A stretch of 64,000 nt of DNA from Fennellomyces sp. T-0311 (lineage: Eukaryota; Mucoromycota; Mucoromycetes; Mucorales; Lichtheimiaceae): assembly GCA_025266875.1 (NCBI GenBank), contig JALLLT010000006.1:744001-808000 (forward strand). The letters run 5' to 3'. Shown here one piece after another: positions 37,532-50,536 of this stretch; the first letter of the stretch is position 1; each line of letters opens with the position of its first letter. The position numbers were made by a program, and so were the translations under genes. Below the pieces are notes generated by a model. That model searched no databases, was not told the origin of the DNA, and saw nothing but the letters and a program-made list of their open reading frames with translations.

Positions 37532-40500
37532 AAAGAAGGGGAAAGAAGGCTGGAAGAGAAGAAGAAAAAGGAGACGCTTTTCTGTGTGAGAACACCGATT
37601 TTCTCTTTTGTGTCTAAACCTTAAAAGTATCTACACAAACACTCTAATCAGTTGGCTTTGTGATGGGCCCATAACCCTGATATTCAAAGAATCATGCAAG
37701 CAGGTCACCGGGTAACGCGAACCCATCCCGTGACGCTACATGTCCGCTTATGTCCAGATAAGACCCTCCCATTTTCCAAAGGCGACCTCTTTTTTTTTCC
37801 GGGCAAACAAAAAAAAGGGTCCAGCCGCTCCTTCCGACGTCACTGCTGTTAGGCTTCTTAGAGCCCGTATGCTCGTCCCTGAACCACGTACACCCATTCT
37901 CAATTCGACAAACGGGATCAACGGATTTTAAATCATGTGGACTAACCTACAACACAATCATGGCTGTTTGAACGCATCCAAAAAATGGCGCTCCATAATT
38001 ACGACATGGTCTTGCCTTTTCTTGTTCATTGACCAGCCCCGGCTGCTGCGTGATACGTGACCCGTATATCTCCAACTGTCTCAACGCGGAAAGCATTCCG
38101 AAGTCTTGACCAGCACTGATCAGTACTGCCAAGATTCCATTCTTACTTGAAACGTCAGGGATCACAATGAGCTCCATTGAGCACCACCGGCTGCTTTGAA
38201 CAAGAAGTTTCGGATCATGTTGATAGTACAGCAACCAATCTAGCGATGTGAACTTTCAAGTTCTCACACATCAAAGCATTTCTGTCCTCATACCGTGTAG
38301 AGTATGTGCAGACAGTGAACAATTGGCATATCAGCTTGGCATTTCCAAACGACATTCAGCGCCAGGCACTCACATGCTTACGTTTAGCAAACCCAAGCCG
38401 CCTTCCTTCTCTGGCGTGAAACAAATTCCCTGTATAACTAACTGTTGTTGTCGCTACTCTAAGTGAGTGGCCCAAATGTCATTTCAGATATCACTGGAGC
38501 AAGCCTGCGTGTTTCCTGGCTTCCATGCATTACATTCGTTTCTTTCTGAAACAACCATGACTGTCCGCGCTTACATCAAGAAGAACCACTCTAATTTCTC
38601 CGTAGCTAATCGATATGAAAAAAATGAAAAGCGAATCGTGCGACGTGGTCGAAAAGGCTTTAAGAATGACAGTGTCCCAAAAAAATATGAAGGAGCAGTT
38701 TATTGCGCATATTTATAGACCCAGCTACCACATTGGAAAATTCGTCTAAAGCTTTCACTCAAGATCATGGATGACGTCGTGTACTACAATAAATGATGCT
38801 GATTCATAATCTATTGCAGAATTTGGCTACTTTGATCACTATGCAGGCACGCACTCTCAAAATCCATTCATGCATTAATTTATAGTGGCTATTCAAAATA
38901 TATGAGGGGCGTATACATGTAATGGGGTGATGCATATACCGGAAAAGGTTTGGTGTATCTCTTCCAAAACTATGACCTTAACTATCAATAGCTGGCATAC
39001 TCGCATCAATGATCCGTGCATCCGGTCCAAGAAATCAGTGCAAGCTCTACAGTTTGCTACGATTATATCAAAAAGTGCAGGCATGTTTCCGAAAATTTAA
39101 TCCGAGGTTGTAGTAGGAGCCACCATATAGCCGTAGATATAGCAGCTATTACAGTTACTACATGGCTGCTGATTTTCTTATTATGATAAATAGACCCGTT
39201 GTTATGGTTACAAGGTAATCACTATGGTGATGGAGCTTTCTGCTGAAATACATATTTAAAGATGTTTCTGTAAGCTTTTTTTTATATAATGCATCCCACT
39301 TCCTATGCCTTTTTCGCTATTGGCTATCCATTTTCTGCACTTTTCAAATTTGCTGTATTCAGGCTCTATCGTTTTGTCAATTCCTATCAAAATCCGTCTA
39401 TTCTTTGCCATATCTCGGTCCTAAATTATGCTACCAGAGCAAACTAAAGTGTCCCATATTGCTTTTTACCTGTACTGGCCATCACAAAAATCACTCTTTC
39501 AAAATAACCTCTCCTTGCGTCGTTGGGTTGACTAACTGCAAACATCTTTGTATTTGTACTTGAATTATTTACAAAAAAGTGTTAATATGCGAAGAGAGTC
39601 CAATCGCTGGAGCAATTTCTATTCATCGAAAAAAGACTATCGAGATGATTTTCTAAGGCAACTGGCCTTTGACTTTTTGTATCTTATTCATTTCATATAC
39701 TTCTCGCCTCTGACTTTTTCCGTTTCAAATACGTTTGGTGTACTTTTACTTAGCAGTAAATAACCTGTCTTCTGTTATAGCTCGATCCCAAATTACCCTA
39801 GCAGCACAGATCCGATGGTTTCATGAAGCACAAATCTTGGAACATTTGGTTCAAAAATTCAAATATACTCTTGCATCACAAAAGCGCCTTGTAGACCATG
39901 TTTCATCGCCTAAAAATTGCATTTATTCCAATAAACGTTTCCTCTGCCATTAATATTCCAAGTAGTTAATACGACTGAATGCGCTTTAAAATTCTTTACA
40001 AAATGTATGTATATATCCAGGAGATTCGATCGTTGGTAAGACCAGTAAGCGTGTTCAAAGGTTCTCAATGGATTCCGCTACCAGCTCAAAGCGAGAGACG
40101 CAAAAGCCAGTATTTTTACCCGGGATCAACTCTAATTGATTCTTTGGGGGGTTAATCTACTCACGAGCTGAGTCCACTAGGTAGGATGCTTCTATAAATT
40201 GCTGTATCGACCTGAAAAAAGCCTCACATTCTCACCCTTAAGCTTTAAACTCTCTAGGCTATCTCCTGATGGTCTTCATATTTGACTTGTTATATACTTT
40301 CCACCTTCATTTCTACTATTTGATCAATTTGCTTCGTCGCTTTAGGCACTGAAAGTGCCAGAGAGCATAATATGGGCTGACTTTTGTGTACTTTACGGAT
40401 AGCTCTTCATCTAGCTGTTCGTCTGATCAGCCATAAAATCCATCGGATACACCCTTGTTTACTCTACGAAATATGCTATTACATCAAGTAAATCCAATCG

Positions 40501-42105
40501 CTAGATAAATCAGAAACAAGTAAAACGAGCATTGACTAGAATCACTTTTGATTACCCAATCAACGATCAGACTCTCTTGATGTATGGTGTGATGCATAAG
40601 GCACAATTGGTAATAATAAAAGAGTTGCTGATACCGTAAAATAAATCTTTATTTTTGGTTATCCTTCCACATGCTAATATAGTGCTTTATTTATACTGTT
40701 GATTATGATACATCTTTACTATCCTTCTAGCACATCCTGGTTATTGAAGGTTCGTTTGTCATCTAGTGATATTTCACTGAGTGTCACTCTTTGCTCCAAT
40801 TGTTCCCACTTCCATATTTTTATCCGATTCTTCTTTTATCCGAGCTTATGTTTATCCGAATTCATCTTTATGAGAATCATCATGTCAGCCACGAGATATA
40901 GGAACAAATTATAGAACAAAAAAGGACACATCTAGAAGTACGGATAACTGCTGGTCCGACGAAGATGTAAAGTGCTTTGTTAAAAGTAAGTTAGACGTTG
41001 TAAACATGCTTGTGGCTTGCACTGATTTCTCGGACCAATTGCTTGGGAAGTTGAGGCGAATGTGGATACGTTCAGTAGCCAATGTTTATTCTTGTTGGAG
41101 CTTAAGAGGGCTGTTAGTCAACCTCCTATCTATGCCACGCAAGAAAAGCCTCAGTACAAAACTACTAATGTTGTATATAAGTATCTTTGAGCATTAAGTG
41201 CAAGCACTGCCCCTCTCTCCAGCCTCAGCATTTTATCCAAGTCCAATCAATACGTGTATAAAGTGAAACTGCGAGAGAAAGCCGCCAATGATATATAAAA
41301 GATCATTTCTAGCAGTGCGGAAATACACCGACTTAGAAATATTGATCAAATATACAGGTGGATCCATAAGGATCTTTGCATTTTTTAGGTAGTTTCGTAG
41401 AGGTATATTAGGCTACGTAAGTTGGCTGCGAATGTCGGGATGCTTATTAACGTGCTTGTCTCGGCGTATGACACCGATATCATGCTTCAGTCATATACCC
41501 CGATCAATAGCTAATAATTTAAGGCGTGGTTCTACGGTTAAAGCCTGCAAAGAAGACGATAACTTTATCAGTCCACTGGATGTCACTTTCCGCTCTTGTA
41601 CTACGATCGCTCTGTATCACAACTCGGTATCAACGTTGACCACCAACAGATCTATTCACGTTACTCCTGCCTGCACTGCTTTTGCTCGCGTCGCCATGAC
41701 ATGCATCGGTTTTCGTCGTAACTTTAGAGTACCAGCGGTGGCCACATAGAGCAACACGGGTAAACAATCAGGTTCTTCCCGACACTCATCGGTGTGGGTG
41801 GCCTTCACCACGAGTAGGTACCATGACAACAATAACTATATCGTAGCAGCAGCCAAAGGCCGAGGTAACCATCACCGGCACTGGCATAGCACGTGAAACG
41901 AAAGCCAAGTTGAGATTGAGAAACTCATTTGGGATTGGTCATGTTAATGGCTCAAGTGGCCCGAGGAGGGCAGTTTTCTATTGAAGCGTCGAAAAGCACG
42001 CTGATATTTTATAATAAACATGGTAGTATTAGGATCGTATTAAGTAGTAAGTAAAAGTAATATACAAAGGAACTGGCTAGAAAAAACAAAGTATGTAATA
42101 CAGAA
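37532..42105. other. Gene-poor AT-rich tract
   Basis: About 4.6 kb with only short, unrecognisable open frames on both strands. The first 150 bp are the F-box gene promoter. AT content rises after about 38460. The minus strand at 41430-41760 shows broken protein-like stretches with internal stops, which could be transposase remains but match nothing I can name. No inverted-repeat element, tRNA or tandem array was identified. Confidence 0.45.
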
Positions 42106-43061
42106 TTATGCTTGTTGGTTGTGTGCAGTGTTGTTGAGCTCGCCTCCCTTCTCTAAATCATCCTCGTCGTCCTGGTCCTCATCATCCCCCTTCGCTCCAA
42201 TGTATTCGGTCATCATGTGCTTGAGCTTGTTACCCCATATCACGGGAACCAGCGATATAAATGAAACGCCGAGCAGCTTCAGCACCAGTGACACCGACAC
42301 GATATCTGCAGTCGAACTCAACTCGCCCAACACAGCGCCTGCCTGGGCACAGATAAAGTTGTAGGGCATGGATCCCAAGAAGCAGGACCAGAAGAATGGC
42401 GCAACGGGGATGCCCAGGAACGGTGATACCATATTAATGAACCTGCAAATATATAATAAAGTCAGTCATTTTCTATATATATATCCGTAAAACTTTGTGT
42501 GTCTTTTTACCAATACGGTGTGAAAGGGAACAGACGAGCAAACAGTAGCCACCAAAATAAACCCACGGAACGGTCTCGTTTCATCTGTCGTGTCATGAAT
42601 GCCGTCTTACGTGAGACCCAGTTCAGCTGCAAGAAGGGCTCTGCAACCAACATTGCCAGACCATATGCCAAAGTGGCTCCGACGGCGGTGAGCAAACTGG
42701 TCCACACGGTCGCAGCTATGATGCCGTACAGGTGCCCCGCCAGCAGATTGAAGAGGACCGAGCCGGGGATCGAAAACGCTTGCTGCCACAGGTACAGTGC
42801 CGCAAACACCCCAGCAACAGCCATATAGTCGCCCCATGTGTTTGACGAAAGCTTTTCCAAATGTACCGCAATCGACTGGATATCTTCGAGGGTATGTGGC
42901 AACTCGATACCGAGAACGTGTCGTGCGAGATTCAGTGACAGCAGCAGAGAGAGCAGCCCGATTACGATGAATAACGCGAGCCGTGGTAACAGTCGTCGCC
43001 ATGGTGAATTGAGTGCTCGCGTGGCCTTTTTCTCATCCGTAGAAGTGTCGATGGTATCCAT
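42106..43061 (-). CDS. TMEM41/VTT (SNARE-associated, DedA-like) membrane protein
   Basis: A multi-pass ER membrane protein of the VTT family, whose animal members TMEM41B and VMP1 are lipid scramblases needed for autophagy. The start at 43061 (MDTIDTSTDEKK) is followed by a membrane anchor (LALFIVIGLLSLLLSL), the hallmark FSIPGSVLFNLLAGHLYG, TSLLTAVGATLAYGLA, FARLFPFTPYWFINMVSPFLG (joined across one intron near 42445-42508) and MPYNFICAQAGAVL. The C-terminal tail is acidic and cytosolic-like. About 298 residues, normal for fungal members. Which animal paralogue it corresponds to is not decided here, but FINMVSP and PYNFIC fit the TMEM41 branch. Confidence 0.87.
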
Positions 43062-43655
43062 AATGCGCAGCTCCGATAAAAAAAAGAATCAAAGAAAGAA
43101 AAAGAACGATGACAACCCTTGAAAAGGAAGAAACAACCCTTTAAAATTTTATCCCGCCGCAGCCCGTCGGCCCGGTTCACGGTCAGCCGGAGAAAGTTTC
43201 TGAATCCACAAGCAGCTTTTTTTATCTTCCAACGACATCATCGATTGCATCGCAGCACTCCACCTTCTGTTTACCGGTTTATGCCCAAATACCACATCTA
43301 TGGAATGGGGCTCTACGAATCACTCTGTCTGAGCTGGGTGTCTCGACCGTAACACAAAGCGTTATACTCGGGGTCGTGATCTTGATCCAAGTCTCACACT
43401 TCTTTTCCCTCAGCGTGGGGCCTTTGCACCATTTTATCATGGCTGAACAAAAGAGGGTATGAATGCAGAGTACGATGCGAAACAGGCGCTGTGGTGATCA
43501 TGGTCGTCTGCTTGTAGCCACTGGAAGATAAGCGCTACTACAATAACGAAAACCAGCACTTTAAGGGTTTAATATCAAAAATATATAACTGATCGTATAT
43601 GGTGCTTCTCCGGGTTAAATACGTCTACATTCTCGTGTAATGAAAGCTTGGGAAG
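43062..43655. other. Intergenic, VTT gene promoter and ICMT 3' flank
   Basis: 594 bp with no gene seen. The part nearest the VTT start is A-rich on the plus strand (43076-43118). Confidence 0.4.
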
Positions 43656-44722
43656 CTACGGGATCAACGGCATCCATGTCGGCGTCTTTGCCTTGTACTT
43701 GGTCCACTCGTCACCAAAGAAACGCAGCAAGGTATATTCTTCATACGAAATCCGCTCGTCGAAAAAGCGCTGCAGCCAGTACACAAACAGCGCAAGACAG
43801 ATGGGGTTCAGCAACAGGAACTGGACACCGATGGCCCACCAGTAGAATCCAAAGTAGGATGGATGGCGCATAATGCTAAGCCGGCATATGAGCAATCCGA
43901 GACCATTGACGACGGTGCGACTTACCTGTAGATGCCATGGGTCACCAGGACGTGATCCTCATCCTTGGAGTCTGCGATATGGTGGGAGAAGTTATGTTGG
44001 GCAGAGAACATGGCGACGGTTCGACATGTCTGTCCAAGAATGACAAGTGCAAGTCCTGCATAAAGTCAGCGTTTATCCGATAATGTCTCTCGCTCTTGTG
44101 TGTACTACCAATGTAATTAACCAAGCCAAACGACTTCCACGACGGGAAAAAGTAGTATTCAATCACGAATTCCAAAAATGCTGCAGCATGTGCCGCGTGG
44201 TAGTGCGGGCTGTGGTTGATCAAATAGGCTATCCCAAACATCAATGACCTTCACTTGCACTTGCATTGGCGACTTACAGTCGAGTGTCAAGGTATCTGGA
44301 TTAAACAGAGCTGTTGCGAGATACTCTAGAAAGTGGAACGTCGCCAACGCCGCGAGAAACAGACCAAACTGTGGCATGTGCCAAGCCGGATCGCCTTGCC
44401 AAGCAAACATCAGGCCACCACCACACACAATCCCGAGTAGAAAACCATAGATTGAAATGTTTTGGGGCGAATTCGACCCATCGAATAGTTTTGCATTGTT
44501 GCGACGCATGTACGCGCGTTGCTGCCTTAATCGTTGGAACTCGTTGTCAGGATTGATGCTGGCACTGGAGGAAGGTCGTACGAGTTGAATGCGACCGCTG
44601 CTTGCCCGACTGCTGTTGTTCACCTGTCGGTACAGTACACGCTCTTCAATGCGGCGCTCAAGCTCGTGCTCATCAATGTCGCTGTTGCTGTCACTGTCCA
44701 TGGAGCGGATCGCATCGACCAT
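43656..44722 (-). CDS. STE14: Isoprenylcysteine carboxyl methyltransferase (STE14/ICMT)
   Basis: This ER multi-pass enzyme methylates the C-terminal prenylcysteine of CaaX proteins such as Ras, Rho and mating pheromone precursors. The start at 44722 gives a soluble Ser/Arg-rich N-terminus, then membrane segments (YGFLLGIVCGGGLMF, LFLAALATFHFLEYLATALF) with the family motif FHFLEY, HSPHYHAAHAAAFLEF, and the catalytic C-terminus with HGIYR/RHPSYFGFYWWAIG and FFDERISYEEYTLLRFFG. RHPSYxG plus the E-x2-L pattern is the SAM/prenyl binding signature. Exon borders lie at about 44279/44221, 44110/44055 and 43926/43873. About 290 residues. The long N-terminal soluble extension is unlike yeast Ste14. 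Confidence 0.9.
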
Positions 44723-45315
44723 GAGCTAAAAAGACTTGACAACCGCTGGGAATGAATCTCCTGCTGCGTCCCATAAAAGCAACTCTTGCATTCGTACCAC
44801 ACAATTGGATTGGCTTTCAGAAGCAAGTAAAAGCTAGCATGGATACGCAATCCGTATAATTGTAGAGTATCTTTATGTCTATTTTTGATAATAGACGGAT
44901 ATTGGACGATGCGCGAAATGTCTTATGAGGTGGAATTATCACATGAAATTAGAATCCAAGTTGTTACTCTTCGAACTGCAAAGAAAGTCAGGGACGGGTT
45001 GCATAATAAGGTTACTGATGGCTACCACAAGTCTTTTCAGTTCCTCTATATAGGTTCGACAGTCAACTTGACCAGCTTCTTCACACCCACCAATAATGAC
45101 TGACTTGTGTTTGTCGGCAGTAGACTGTCACAGAACACACAATTGCTTCTATTTCTCCTATAGCGCATCAAATACCATTGTATCCAACTATATACGTATA
45201 AAGCATCAGCTCACCCCCTTTTCTTACCTCAGGTTCATTCTTATGATCAAGAGCTTCTTGAAAATTCTGACTCTTCATTGTGTATCGACCAAATATGTAA
45301 GAGGCAGCAAAGATA

Positions 45316-45487
45316 CAGTGGCCGCTTTATATAACAATACAATAGTGCAGGCCAAACTTTATTGTTATATCAAAACATCGTTATATAAAATGGGATTTGG
45401 CAGTGATTGCCGTTTTCGTGCGTCGAGAATTGTATCGTGATATCGAATTATCTTTATACAAAATATCATTATATAAAGCGGTCACTG
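45316..45487 (-). mobile_element. 172-bp MITE, copy 2 (inverted relative to copy 1)
   Basis: Ends CAGTGGCCGCTTTATATAA and, inverted, CAGTGACCGCTTTATATAA, flanked by TA on both sides (45314-45315, 45488-45489). Its reverse complement aligns end to end with the element at 16175-16346 with scattered substitutions and no length change. Confidence 0.85.
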
Positions 45488-45644
45488 TATCAAAAAGTGC
45501 AAAGCAACCTCGTTGTGGGAAGTAACCCAGAATTCACTTTGCTGCGGGTATATACTTGACTCGATGCCAAAAGGTTGCCAAGCAACAGCTTGCACAGGGC
45601 AGATCTTCGAGATTTTAAACTCTTACGTACTGCTTTATTTATTT

Positions 45645-45677
45645 GTATGTATGTATGTATGTATGTATGTATGTATG
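45645..45677. repeat. GTAT tetranucleotide microsatellite
   Basis: About eight perfect GTAT units in a row between the MITE and the hydrolase gene. Confidence 0.9.
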
Positions 45678-45810
45678 CAGCTATTCTAGAGCTTTGATCT
45701 GTGGTACATGGTACTATTATGGAAGACCAAGTTGGAGACTACGTGACCAATTTCCGGTACTATGCAATGCACCCTTAGCATATGGTACATTCGACACATC
45801 ATCATACGTA

Positions 45811-47085
45811 TCAGACTCCCCTACCTAATACATCAGGGTCCTCGAAAGGCACCATATGAGATCCGTCCACCACACGAGTTGTTATCATTGAAGACTGCTT
45901 TGCTACATCTTTGGCGGGAGCCAGTACGATGGTGTGCCTAGTTATGAGGAATCAGCAACACGTATAGTATTAGCTAAATAAAGAAAAAAAGTGAAGCTTA
46001 CGCCGATGACTCATTTGAAAGCACTATATGAGTAGGAATAGAAAGCAGCCTGAGTGTTGCAAAACATACAAATGGGTCAAAATTATCATTCCAGTACATT
46101 AGCTGTTAAAAAGATGAAATCATCAGTGCATGTAGGATCGCATTATAATAACTTATTACATTTTCTTGCTCTTTCGTGCACTTTAACTTGACAGTATTTT
46201 CATCCGTGTTATAGAGCCCAAACTTCTAGATAAACGTTAAACTACTAGTTAAGTACCTTACATTCGTCAAGGCTAGGATGCTATCCTGTAATCTTACCAC
46301 AAAATTATTCAAGGCTTCTGGATGCCATTTCTTCCAAAAAGGTTTCGTACTCAATGATTTGAAGCACGTTTCTCTAGAGTTGTAAAATATGTACTCGGTA
46401 CTCCTTTTTCTTTCTTCAGTCAACTAAAAGAATTTATGTTACCTATCTGGCCACGTATCTTGTCTTTTCATAGTATGAGCATGAGGTAACAATTTTGCTC
46501 GCTTTTGCTGATCAAGTATTTCGGTACGTAAAACTGGTTCAATAGCGCAAATACCATCAAATATATGAGGCTGAATGAATTCTGCGAGAAGTCTGGTATA
46601 TGCAATATTAGTATTCGTATAAAATCTTGAATCAAGTAAATACTTTACAAGGCTGTAGCACCCGCGCTATGTCCTACACCAATTACCAGATCGTACTCTT
46701 GTTTAAGCTTTAACTTTTGGATAACTTGTACCGCATCCAAGCCGATCTCTAATCCGGTCACTGAAAAAGAAGAATGAATATGGTGCGTAGGCAATACATT
46801 ACAAGAGATACTCACTTGTACTATTCCCAGTTACATTAGGTGTAAGCCGGGCCGAGTCACCATGATTACGGCTATCCCATGAAATAAAATCGACATGTAT
46901 ATGATCATACTCTGCCTTTGATCGCAGATAGTGTAGAAAACGGCGCATCAAAGGATGTAGCATTTCTTTATGAAACCCTGTTCCATGCGACCAAAGAAGA
47001 GCAATTTTTGTAAGAGGGTGCTTTACAGGGAATTCGTGCTTTTCCACCGAAAGACGTAAGACATCATGACCATTGGTTGCTTGGT
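45811..47085 (-). pseudogene. Alpha/beta hydrolase, 3' portion of a gene split by a transposon
   Basis: Reading leftwards from the transposon edge, the frame opens with TNGHDVLRLSVEKHEFPV and continues through LLWSHGTGFHKEML (oxyanion region), FISWDSRNHGDSA, the nucleophile elbow VGVGHSAGATAL, FWKKWHPEALNNFV and a C-terminal GSHMVPFEDPD with the catalytic His. Six short introns can be drawn with good GT-AG sites (for example donor after DTWPDR, acceptor before ETCFKSLSTKPFW) and no internal stop is seen, so this part is undamaged. Its N-terminal codons are on the far side of the element (52373-52420). Similar fungal hydrolases of this shape are serine hydrolases of unknown substrate. The insertion probably inactivates the gene, unless transcription starts inside the element. 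Confidence 0.75.
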
Positions 47086-47215
47086 CACCATGGGAAAAAT
47101 TTGTGCAAAAACTTCCAAAAGTGTGCTAGTTGTGTTCAATGTGCAGAAAATGTGTGCTTTTTGAACATTTACTGCACACAAACTGTGCGCTTTTTTAAAC
47201 ATAAACTCAACACTC
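47086..47215. repeat. Left terminal inverted repeat and subterminal repeats of the transposon
   Basis: Starts CACCATGGGAAAA and is followed by motifs such as TGTGCTTTTTGAACA (about 47154-47168), the inverse of the repeat in the right arm. Dispersed TGTGC and TGTTCA units are probable transposase or accessory protein binding sites, by analogy with CACTA elements. Confidence 0.7.
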
Positions 47216-47244
47216 AGGCACATCACCTGAACCTTTTTTCAGCC

Positions 47245-50200
47245 ATGTCTTCAAAAAATTTCGAATACCATTGCGATTTCTGCGGTACCTGGTTCAGCAA
47301 TCAAACCACACCGAAAGCGCAGCATTTAGAAGAATGTGGCGACATGATGGCCAGACGCATCTACGAGGAAATCGATTCCAGGGTTCACAGCATCAGTGTT
47401 TCTAATGTAAGATCACCATGTTTTCCGCTCCTTGCCACAGAAGCGCTAAGGTTGCCAATAGGAAGCGCAACACGATGTATCCATCAATGCTGGAAGACAT
47501 ACTGCACTTTCCACTGAACAGATGTACGATCTTGGGGATGATGTGGATATGGACTTGGGTGAGTCACTAGCACCATCACCACCACTCGAGGATGACACAC
47601 AGATAGCACAGGGCGCAAGACCTGGTCAAGGTAATGCTGTGGCGAGCGGTCCCGCCATTGATGAAGATGACGACGACGAATTCGCTGCACCTCTCGAGGA
47701 GGAGGCGGTGGCGACTTTATCGGAAGAGGGCTCCTTATCGGACACCGATGGATATGATGATACACCGGGATTGGGAATCACTGATGCGTCCTCGGTACCC
47801 GCTCCATTCTCGACCGCCGCCAATACGAATCTGAATACAACATTCGATTTTTCCTCACGCGTGAAGCTGACGATCGAAAAAAATGTAGCACTCTCCACTG
47901 ACCTATATCAACTTGGTTTAGAGTACAAGGTTCCTCGCCGCTTTATGGAAAAGATGACTGATCGTTTCAACGAGTACATCCATGGCTATCTTCCAGCGCT
48001 GCCAAGCAATTACAAGGCGAAGGAGTCTTTGTTGAAGCAGTACCCCCTCCAGCCAGAAGTCTATGATATGTGTCCCGACGGATGTATGCTGTTTACCAAA
48101 CCTCGTTGCGATCCGGATGAACAGTGCTTGCACTGTAAAAAAGACCGCTTTAAAGACAAAACCCGCTTGGAGCCGCAGCAGAAGATGAAGTACTTGTCCT
48201 TGGCGAAACAGCTCGCACTCATGTTGAACGATCAGGAAGTGAGAAAGCATTTCATCTCAGGCGTGCCAAGCAATGAAGAAGCGAAGGCAGACATCTTCGA
48301 TGGAGAAGCCTTCAAGTTGCTTCAACGCTACCAACGCACTGATAACAACACGATTCATCTGGGCATGTACACTGACGGATTCAATCCATTCAAGAACGGA
48401 GGACGGTCCATGACGATCGTTCATTTTATCATCTTCAACCTTCCTCCATCCATTCGATATGAAAACAAGTACATGCTCCAAACGTGTGTAGTACCTGGAT
48501 TGCAGCAGCCGAAGGATTTGTTCAGCTTTCTGTCACCGGTCATTGATGAGCTAACTACACTAGGCACACAAGGAATGTCTGTCAAGACCAACGATAAGAA
48601 GGAAATCGGATTTAAGGCGATTCTTTTGTTTGCTGGCGGTGATATACCAGCAGTGGCGAAGATGTGTGGACATAGAGGACACATGGCACATTATGGATGC
48701 AGATTTTGCGAAGTTTACGGCGAAAGAAGGGAAAACCGGATGGTATTCATGCCTCCACCCGAAGGCGCATCTATGTCTCCTTTACGAGCAAACCAAACCT
48801 TCTGCCCAAAAGCTGATCCGTCTGAACAACCTCATGTTTCAGAGCAGCCTGAATCAGAAGAATCAGATCTTGATGATTCGGGTACTGAAATGTCGGTGAC
48901 AGACGACGGCTCTGTTGAAGCTGAGGCAACAGCAACGATAGCAGAAAAGGACATCAGAGGATCCATCTTGGCTATGCTTCCATCGTTCCATAGCCCTTTC
49001 TTCTACCCTATTGATCTGATGCACCTTCTTGGCCCAGGAGTTGGACGGCAGTTCTACAAGCTTCTTAATGGGAGATTCGGGAAGGCCAACAACCCATTCT
49101 ACTTACCGCCTGCTACACTGTCAAAGATTGGTATTTCCATGGAAAGATCCAAGTCATTAGTTCCTAGTGGATTCGCAGGTATTTGTGGTAACATTTCAAA
49201 GAAGGCTGGCTTTTTTAAAGCAGTGGAATGGATCTACTTTATGCGCTATATCGTACCGACACTGGTGTTGGAGCACATCCACGATATTGAAGCGAAAAAT
49301 GCGGTGATATCCCTGGTAACCCTGTACAACCTTGCGTGCCGTCGAAAGGTTACTGGAGAAGACATCAAGGACATCAAGAAGCATTCTTTGATCTGGTTGC
49401 GCTCTCTCTTGAAGTTCCATGATGAAGAAAAAATCAGCGTTAAGGTCTTCACTATATCTCAGCATTATCTCTTGCACTTGTCTAAGGTAATCCAGTTCAT
49501 GGGACCTCTGCCTGTATATGCAGCGTTTGCAATGGAAAGGACAATAGGCGAGATCAAGCGAAATATCACGTCAAAGAAGGATCCTGTGGCCAATTCGCAA
49601 AATGTGGTTGTTGCTCTGGCTGCTATCAGATATGCTAAACGAAACGAACCTGCTGCTAAACCACGACGAACGCCGGATGTAATAACGTTGCTGGATCCCG
49701 ATCTGGGAGAGCTCTGGGGCCCTTACGATGAAAAAACCATTGGCCAATTAGGTATCGAAAATGCCCTTGTATTCTACTGGGCAAATCGTTTAGGCACTTA
49801 CAGAAATGTCGCCGTGGCGCGTACGGAATCTATCCGAGTTGCAAGTCGATGCTGGGTGGATAATAATATTTGGGGAAGCACTTTTGGTAGAGAGAATGCC
49901 CACAGGTCACAAAACAACTCTTTCGTTCGCTTATGGGTGAAGCTCAACACGGACCGAAGCAGATCAAAGAGAAAGGACATGCAGTATGTTACTTATTTCG
50001 GTGACATTTTATGCTTTTTCCGTCATAAGCGAGGAGATGACCAGGCACTGCTTGCAGTTGTCAATACAGTTCGGATCCGAATGAGTGATATATGGCCTTA
50101 CAAGACAGCCTCTACTCAAACAAAACCAATGGTTGTTGACATTAAGTCAATCGTTTCTCCTGCTGGACGGGCAGAGTCAGATAACGGGCGACAGTATATC

Positions 50201-50269
50201 TTCTATCCACATAACCCAGCCTCGGATAAGTCTCAGCTCATCTTCGATCCCGACTTGTTATACAACTAG
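47245..50269 (+). CDS. TNP2-family DDE transposase with N-terminal zinc finger
   Basis: Two exons (47245-47406 and 47462-50269) join in frame to 989 residues. The first exon encodes a zinc-finger-like HCDFC...HLEEC, likely for DNA binding. An acidic, disordered stretch (about 80-160) follows. The catalytic core has YTDGFNPF (Asp359), GGDIPAV (Asp448), CRFC (Cys467, Cys470), DLMH (Asp572, His575) and FAMERTIGEIK (Glu746). The D-D-E residues with the C-x2-C and D-x2-H signatures between the last two are the pattern described for CACTA-type transposases, and DGFNPF is diagnostic of TNP2. It would cut and paste the 5.3-kb element. No stop or frameshift is seen, so the enzyme may be functional. 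The call as CACTA-like rather than KDZ rests on DGFNPF and the CAC ends. Confidence 0.85.
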
Positions 50270-50536
50270 ATAGAAACCGCTGATCAGATATTAATTTAGA
50301 ATCATGACATAACCCACACATATATATAACAATATAAGTATTATTTCAAACGAGTTGTTCTCTATGTACGTATGATTGACCAGAATAACGTAACTTGACT
50401 GGTCACTGTCCCACATATGGTGCGTTGTTTACCAACTTCCTAATATGGCTTATGTCAATCAGTAACACTTGCCTACGTACTCTCTTCTCTGCTCCTTCTG
50501 GTTCTTTCACCTTACTCAAATAAGTACTTACTCACC
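50270..50536. other. Spacer between the two transposon genes
   Basis: 267 bp, 3' flank of the transposase and promoter of the second gene. AT-rich with a TATATATAA run at about 50321-50330 that may serve as its TATA element. Confidence 0.4.

Larger units (their letters stand above)
44723..45810. other. Intergenic with MITE copy and microsatellite
   Basis: About 1.1 kb between ICMT and the 3' end of the alpha/beta hydrolase. It contains the second 172-bp MITE (45316-45487) and a GTAT microsatellite (45645-45677). No gene seen. Confidence 0.5.

Noticed and set aside
41430..41760. Broken protein-like stretches on the minus strand resembling transposase text
   Set aside because: Several stops and no diagnostic catalytic motif; cannot be assigned.
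45600..45680. Repeat block considered as a CRISPR-like array
   Set aside because: It is a simple GTAT microsatellite; no spacers. No CRISPR array exists in the window.
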